A program made the translations under genes and the position numbers. Of a stretch of DNA of 64,000 nt, positions 58,850-64,000 are shown one piece after another (the first letter of the stretch is position 1; the number at the start of each line of letters is the position of its first letter). A model generated the notes under the pieces. The model saw nothing but the letters and a program-made list of their open reading frames with translations, was not told the origin of the DNA and did not search any database. The stretch spans positions 12,778,091 to 12,842,090 of the forward strand of contig CM046340.1 of assembly GCA_025403435.1 (NCBI GenBank), written 5' to 3'. This stretch comes from Artocarpus heterophyllus (Eukaryota > Streptophyta > Magnoliopsida > Rosales > Moraceae).

Positions 58850-59010
58850 GCAGTGTGTTTGAAAACATTAATTTAAATTAATAGTTTAATGTAAATAATA
58901 TAAAATTCTCATATATTATAGTATAAAATAAAAAAATAAACTACAATATAAAGTTATCACATAATATAATATTTGAACTAGAGCTTTAGTTCAAACCAAA
59001 TGACCTAAAC
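58850..59010 (-). mobile_element. MITE-like copy A6, reverse orientation
   Basis: On the minus strand it shows GGTTTGAACTAAAGCTCTAG, then TACTATAATATATGAGAAT and TTTATATTATTTACATTAAA, a diverged order of the same family words. Confidence 0.4.
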
Positions 59011-59875
59011 ACACAATATTTATATAACCCACACACAACTCATAATCACAGGACTGGTCCTTGGCCTTTACGTTCAGATATGTTTAACATCTAAAAGCAT
59101 CTATCTTCCACCCATAAAGCCATCTTGACTCAATTTAGAAACCATTTCTCACTATTCCATTTGACTAAGGCTGGATTCTCATCACATAATTATCTAATAG
59201 TTATAGCTAGCAGCTACCAACACTTCACCTACAATAATTGACTTTTTGTATGTACATATGAAACATACCCTAAGAACTACTAGTACTACTATTATATTGA
59301 TCATGTACAATATGACCCTTAAGGCCTCAGGCCCCCACCAGCCCTTCACATTCAAATTGTCAGCTGATGAGATTCATGTTCACTTCGATCAATGATTTTT
59401 CCCGTTTGCTAATAAGTTAACCTCAAGGGTCCTTTTGTGGAACACCCGCCAATATGCATTTTTTACAAATTTAACGATTAAAAATTTGATATTTACTGAT
59501 AGGCTATTTTTTTAGTACCTATCATGAAAAAATCGATACTTACTGATCTTTAAATATATATGTTTAATATATTGCTACAGTTGTTTTGCTATGCAATTTA
59601 GTAAGGAAGACAAGTTATAGAGAGGTATGTTTGAATTGGTAATAGTAGTTGGGAAATCTGTCAAAAAATTTGAGCAAAAAGACAAAAACCATGAGAATTT
59701 TTGTGGTCAGGAAAGTCGACTAGAAAGTGTTAGTCATAACAGAATAAGAATCAAAGTATCAAACAGTACGCAAAGACTCATAATTTTTAATTCCTAGATT
59801 CATTGTGTATGGGGTATTCTTTCTGCCAACTTTTAGCAACGAAGTACATCATAAGGCAGATAATTTAGAGGAAAA
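59011..59875. other. Spacer, nothing recognised
   Basis: AT-rich DNA with no open frame of note and no repeat boundary. Confidence 0.5.
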
Positions 59876-60225
59876 GTGTGAATTGCACTAATGCATCCTG
59901 AATATGTAGTCATTTACATGTTACACCCCAAAGTTTTTATCCTAACATTTAAAACCTTAACTCTACAATCCTTGACAATACATTCAATGAATAATTGATG
60001 TCACTTTAATAGAGGGTCTAGCAAGCATGATTAGAATCAATTTTTTGGTTTAAAAGATTTTAAAAAACTTGAGGATCCAATACAACAATTTCCATTCATT
60101 AATTTACGTCTATTAGCTATTAGACTATAATTGCAACAAATTTTATATAATTTAAGGACCTACTTTTCAAAATTGAAAATTTACGATCCAATTAAATAAA
60201 TTCAGGATGCACTAAATGTAATTAA
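59876..60225. mobile_element. Foldback element B (MITE-like)
   Basis: The left arm (GCACTAATGCATCCTGAAT) and the right arm, when reversed and complemented (CATTTAGTGCATCCTGAAT), match with few differences. The middle is AT-rich and non-coding. Confidence 0.6.
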
Positions 60226-60669
60226 TTACCCTAAAGTAAATTAGGTGGTAATGTAAAAAAATACTGTACCACATTGTAATTATAGAGTGTGCAAATAAAT
60301 GCCAATGCAGAATCTCCAAGGTAGAAATTCCCAAAGAATATCTGCTTTCTTTTTTTTATGAAAGTATTTTTTTTCTTTTTAAATGATGAATTATTTGAGA
60401 TCGATCGAACATCTTGCTGAAGTGTAAAAATTAATGATTCAATGACATGAGTCGCAAAATGTATTTCCCTTTTACGTTTTCCCTGCAATATGTCTGTGTA
60501 ATGCATGCTACAACAAACAGAGTCATTAGCGACGGCAAAAAAGGGAAAAAAAATATTAAATTTAGCTGCATTAACAAATTTGAAGGATCTTTAAAAAAAA
60601 GAAAAGAAAAGAAAAAGAAAGAAAGAAAATACATTAGGTTAAAATAATCCCAAGCCATTAAAAAAAAAG

Positions 60670-61088
60670 TTTCCCGTAATTGGTCCTTATAATTTACCCA
60701 CAATCCCATTTAATCCCTAACTTTTAAAAGTCCTCCGTTAGTCCAAAATCAATTACTTTGTTTCAGTTTCGATCTATCTGTTCGTTAGGCATTACATATT
60801 AAATGGAAAACTTTTAAAATGTCTCATTTTAGTCTCTAACATACTATTTTGTTTTACTTTCGGTCCCACAGTAACACCATGCTAACAAAGGGACAAAAAG
60901 TGCGACAACATAATATATTTAGGACCAAAGTAAGATATTTTAAAAGTCTGTTAAATATTTAACACCTAACTAACTAAAAGACTAAATCTAAAACAAAGTA
61001 ATAGATTAAAGATCAAAGTGAGACTTTTTAAACGTTATGGACTACAAAGGGATTGGGACTAAACCTTAAGGACTATTTATGGGAGACT
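60670..61088. mobile_element. Foldback element C (MITE-like), long terminal inverted repeats
   Basis: The left end (60673 on: CCCGTAATTGGTCCTTATAA, then AATCCC and AGTCC words) matches the reversed right end (CCCATAAATAGTCCTTAAGG, then AATCCC and AGTCC) over well beyond 60 bases. Long arms of this kind are usual for Mutator-type MITEs, but no target duplication was confirmed. Confidence 0.65.
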
Positions 61089-63265
61089 AATTAAAATATC
61101 TTTTATTGCCTTTTAAATAAAAATATTTAAATAATTTAGAATGATGTCGGTTTTTTTATTAAAAAATATATTATATTTCTATTTTACATTCTTCGACTGA
61201 AAAGATGAAAATAACATTTTCTTGTCATAAAAAATGACCTTAAGATATGTAGAGGCTTTCTCTCTCTCTTTGAAATACATAGTATTTTATTAGTATTATT
61301 TAAATACGAAAACACATATTAGTTGAATCAAAAGTATAAAACACAGGTTTAGAGTCCGATAGATCAGGAGGGTATAACATATTGGGGGTACTACATGTGT
61401 AATTGTATAGTTCATTGGAAGCAATTCTAATATGGCCAAAGGACTTAACATAATGGCAAGGTCGGTTAGGTCAGCTTTCAGGGCACACTATGTTGCCAAT
61501 CGACCAAGGCATTGCTGCAAGAAGAATAGGTGTAGAAAATAATAAATCAATAAAAGAACAACATGTAAAAAAAAAGAGGTGGCAGAAATAAATAAGTATT
61601 TGGTAAAAGGTTTATTCAAATTGTGAAGTGAAGCAACAGCTAAGGCGTATTAAAGGGGTTAAGCCTCTTTTGACGAGACTGTTTATTGGAGTTTTAAGGA
61701 CAAGCTCAGACGTAGTTTTTAGGCCCGTATGGTAAATGGATTTGAATTAGTTATTTGATTTGAGTTGTATGATTTGAATTAATAATTTGAATTGTTATCC
61801 GAATTGACGTTTGGATGTGCATTTAAGTTTTAATTTGGATATGGAATAAAATTAGAATTTATGTTTGGAGAGGTAGTGAAAATAATTTTTGATTTATTAA
61901 CAAATCTAATAAAATCTTAATGTTAATGATCCTAAAAAATATGCAATATACATCTTAATTTATTCCTCCCTTCACTAAAAACACAATAGAAAATGAATCA
62001 TTTCAATTGGATATCAGATGAAGAAGTTATGATTTTGTTTCCTCAAATATAAGAGAGAGAATTTCAGCTTTTATTGTAGCAAAGATATCTGATTATCAAG
62101 AGTTTAGGAGAGGTCAAAACTCTGAAAACTTGGACTCTTGATACTCATTTGATTCAGATTTTGGGAGAAACAAACATGTATCTAAAGGATTCTTGATACT
62201 TGAACCCAAATTTGAGTCCATTGAATCCAAAGAATACATAAACCAAACAGACCCTAGGTGTCTTGAGGTGTGTTCTACTAATGATCTCAGATGGATTTCA
62301 GAGATGACTTCAAGGAATGTCAAGGCATCGAAAGTTTGTCAATGGAGGTTTTATATGGATTGGTAGCATATTCTTAAGGGGTTTCTTAAGCTTAAAAAGG
62401 AGGGTTGCTAACATGTTTTCAAGAGCAACTTGAAAAGCACTTTTAGAAAACTTTAAATCTGAGGGGTATAGATTTGGAGAGCAAGTCCAAGTTGGAAGGA
62501 AAAAATTGGAGATAAAATGGAGAAGTAGAGTTTCAACAAAGATGGAGATAATATAGGCTTTTTTGGCATGTCCTTTAAGTGTGAAGTAACTGAGTATATA
62601 TAGGAGAAAAGGTGGTATTTTGACAATTGAATTGGAGAGCGTGCACTTTTATTTTAATCATCTACAACACTCAATGGCTTGAGCGAATGTACCAAGTAGC
62701 TTTCTAGCTGGCCTACTTAGATACACCAAAAAATGGATAAATTTAGGGACAAGAATAAGATTTTAGTCTCACATAGCCCTTACCAAGTTTGGAGTTCTCA
62801 AGGAAGACTTGATTAATTTTTGTGAGGTTTGGCTTATATTTACAATCTATCTCCAATCGTTGGACTTGCCTTTTTTTGGCCAAAAATGTACTAGCACCTG
62901 ATACTCGACAAGATTGCCGCGAAGGCATACGCAAGACCTCTCTCGATGCATGAATAGGGCGCCTTTGGACAAGGTATGACATTGTTTTTGGCTCCATTTT
63001 GCCATTGTTATTCATATTTTGTTTTAGTATTTTTGCCAAAATAGAGGGTCTTTGGGCTTGGACTTCATATGGTTAAATTTCTAAGGATAAAATGAAGGGT
63101 TTTGAGGGTTGATTTCGTCATCACTCATTTATTTTTTTAGCTCAATCAATTTAAACACCAAGTGGGATTAAAATTATACCGTGCTTGAACGAATAGGCTT
63201 GATTGATTACCAATGGCACACTAAACCACAACCCATGTAACTTCTTCGGGCATGACTCAAGTCTA
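61089..63265. other. Spacer without recognised genes
   Basis: Short frames (for example 62114-62323 and 62743-63039 on the minus strand) have no motif. A GAGTATATATAGGAG sequence at about 62591 looks like a TATA box but no gene or LTR could be tied to it. Confidence 0.45.
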
Positions 63266-63498
63266 AGTATTGATTATTCATGTCGTTGGTTAAGATCCTA
63301 GGCTTGGGCCTGTTAAGAGACCTCGTATAAAAACAAACATCAACACACGCATATACAGACACACACACATAGTGTATGTGTGTTGATTATTCATATCACG
63401 GGTTAAGATCCTAGGCTTAGGCCTTTTAAGAGACCTTGTACAAAAACAACCACCAACACACACATATACAAACAGACACACACACACACACACAATAT
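63266..63498. repeat. Tandem duplication of about 112 bp with (CA)n
   Basis: Two copies carry TTGATTATTCAT, GGTTAAGATCCTAGGCTT and AAGAGACCT followed by CA-rich microsatellite DNA. Confidence 0.85.
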
Positions 63499-63507
63499 GC
63501 GTGTTAT

Positions 63508-63620
63508 GTGAAAAAAACTAATTATGGGAATTGGACTTACTAAGGACTTGATAATGTGTGTGTCATGTAAAAAAAAAAAAAACTAATTATGAGAATTGGA
63601 CTTACTAAGGACTTGATAAA
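63508..63620. repeat. Second tandem duplication, about 57 bp
   Basis: AACTAATTATG(G/A)GAATTGG and ACTTACTAAGGACTTGATAA occur twice in order. Confidence 0.8.
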
Positions 63621-63870
63621 TTGCAAACTTTAAAACATTTGAAGTAAATATCATATTTGCTAGGTTAGTTTATTTACTATGAGTAAATAATATTTCTTAC
63701 TTCAGATATTTTAAAACATGCTTTTCACATCTTTAAGGTTTTTTATGCTATTTACTACAATTTTTGTTTGCTTATTTTCTTATTTAATTTTTAATATGTT
63801 ATCAGAGCCAACAAGCCAAAGTAAGGTAAACTAATATGTTAATCCAAACATATATATATATATATGTATA

Positions 63871-63901
<31 letters not shown>

Positions 63902-64000
63902 TGGCGATTCTAGAGGGAGCACAACTTTGTGTGTGTAAAAGGTAAAAGTCTTACATCATTTGACAGAGAGAAGAAGATCAAATGATTTAATGTGGTTCGA
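63621..64000. other. Right-end spacer with (TA)n
   Basis: It contains a TA-rich tract at 63849-63901 and a TATCAGAGCC word at about 63799. It ends TTTAATGTGGTTCGA. It may be the edge of another retrotransposon that continues outside the window, but this is not shown. Confidence 0.3.

Noticed and set aside
63795..63812. TATCAGAGCC word as a primer-binding site of another retrotransposon
   Set aside because: The preceding bases do not end in CA and no LTR could be traced upstream.

Overview
The window looks like nuclear DNA of a flowering plant, most likely a eudicot. It is AT-rich, its genes are split by GT-AG introns, and it is packed with plant-type Ty1/Copia, Ty3/Gypsy, LINE and MITE sequences. 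The species cannot be named from what is visible. There are no rRNA or tRNA genes, CRISPR arrays or bacterial-style operons.

Three host genes can be read, all on the minus strand. (1) At 382-1500 are the first two exons of a universal stress protein gene that runs off the left edge. (2) At 9783-13023 is a complete five-exon gene for a plastid acyl-ACP thioesterase of the hot-dog fold (ATL / methylketone-synthase-2 family), whose exon phases all agree. (3) At 39849-41053 is a six-exon bHLH transcription factor of the BEE type. Its last exon is cut by a 9.7 kb Copia element, and its final three codons and stop now lie at 30154-30165 beyond the element.

The rest is mostly mobile DNA. 2600-8618: a Ty3/Gypsy element on the minus strand with two LTRs, a TAGTT target duplication and only a broken gag frame, so it is non-autonomous. 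16975-22975: a near full-length but decayed LINE on the minus strand. 25550-27145: a second, 5'-truncated LINE on the minus strand. 30171-39848: a Copia element on the plus strand with nearly identical LTRs, a GTGAG duplication and a gag-pol frame broken by one frameshift and four stops. 42144-53856: a decayed Tat-type Gypsy element on the minus strand. It has lost its protease/RT part and holds a truncated CRM/Tekay-like Gypsy fragment (LTR, primer site, gag) at 48471-51878. At least six copies of one small MITE-like family, two other foldback elements and several short tandem duplications fill the spacers.

The most notable result is the Copia insertion in the bHLH gene. The target duplication matches on both sides and the interrupted frame can be followed across it. 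Read as it stands, the bHLH frame enters the LTR antisense and stops after three codons, so a protein of unchanged length with only its last three residues replaced could still be made. From about 53.9 kb to the right end no convincing gene was found.
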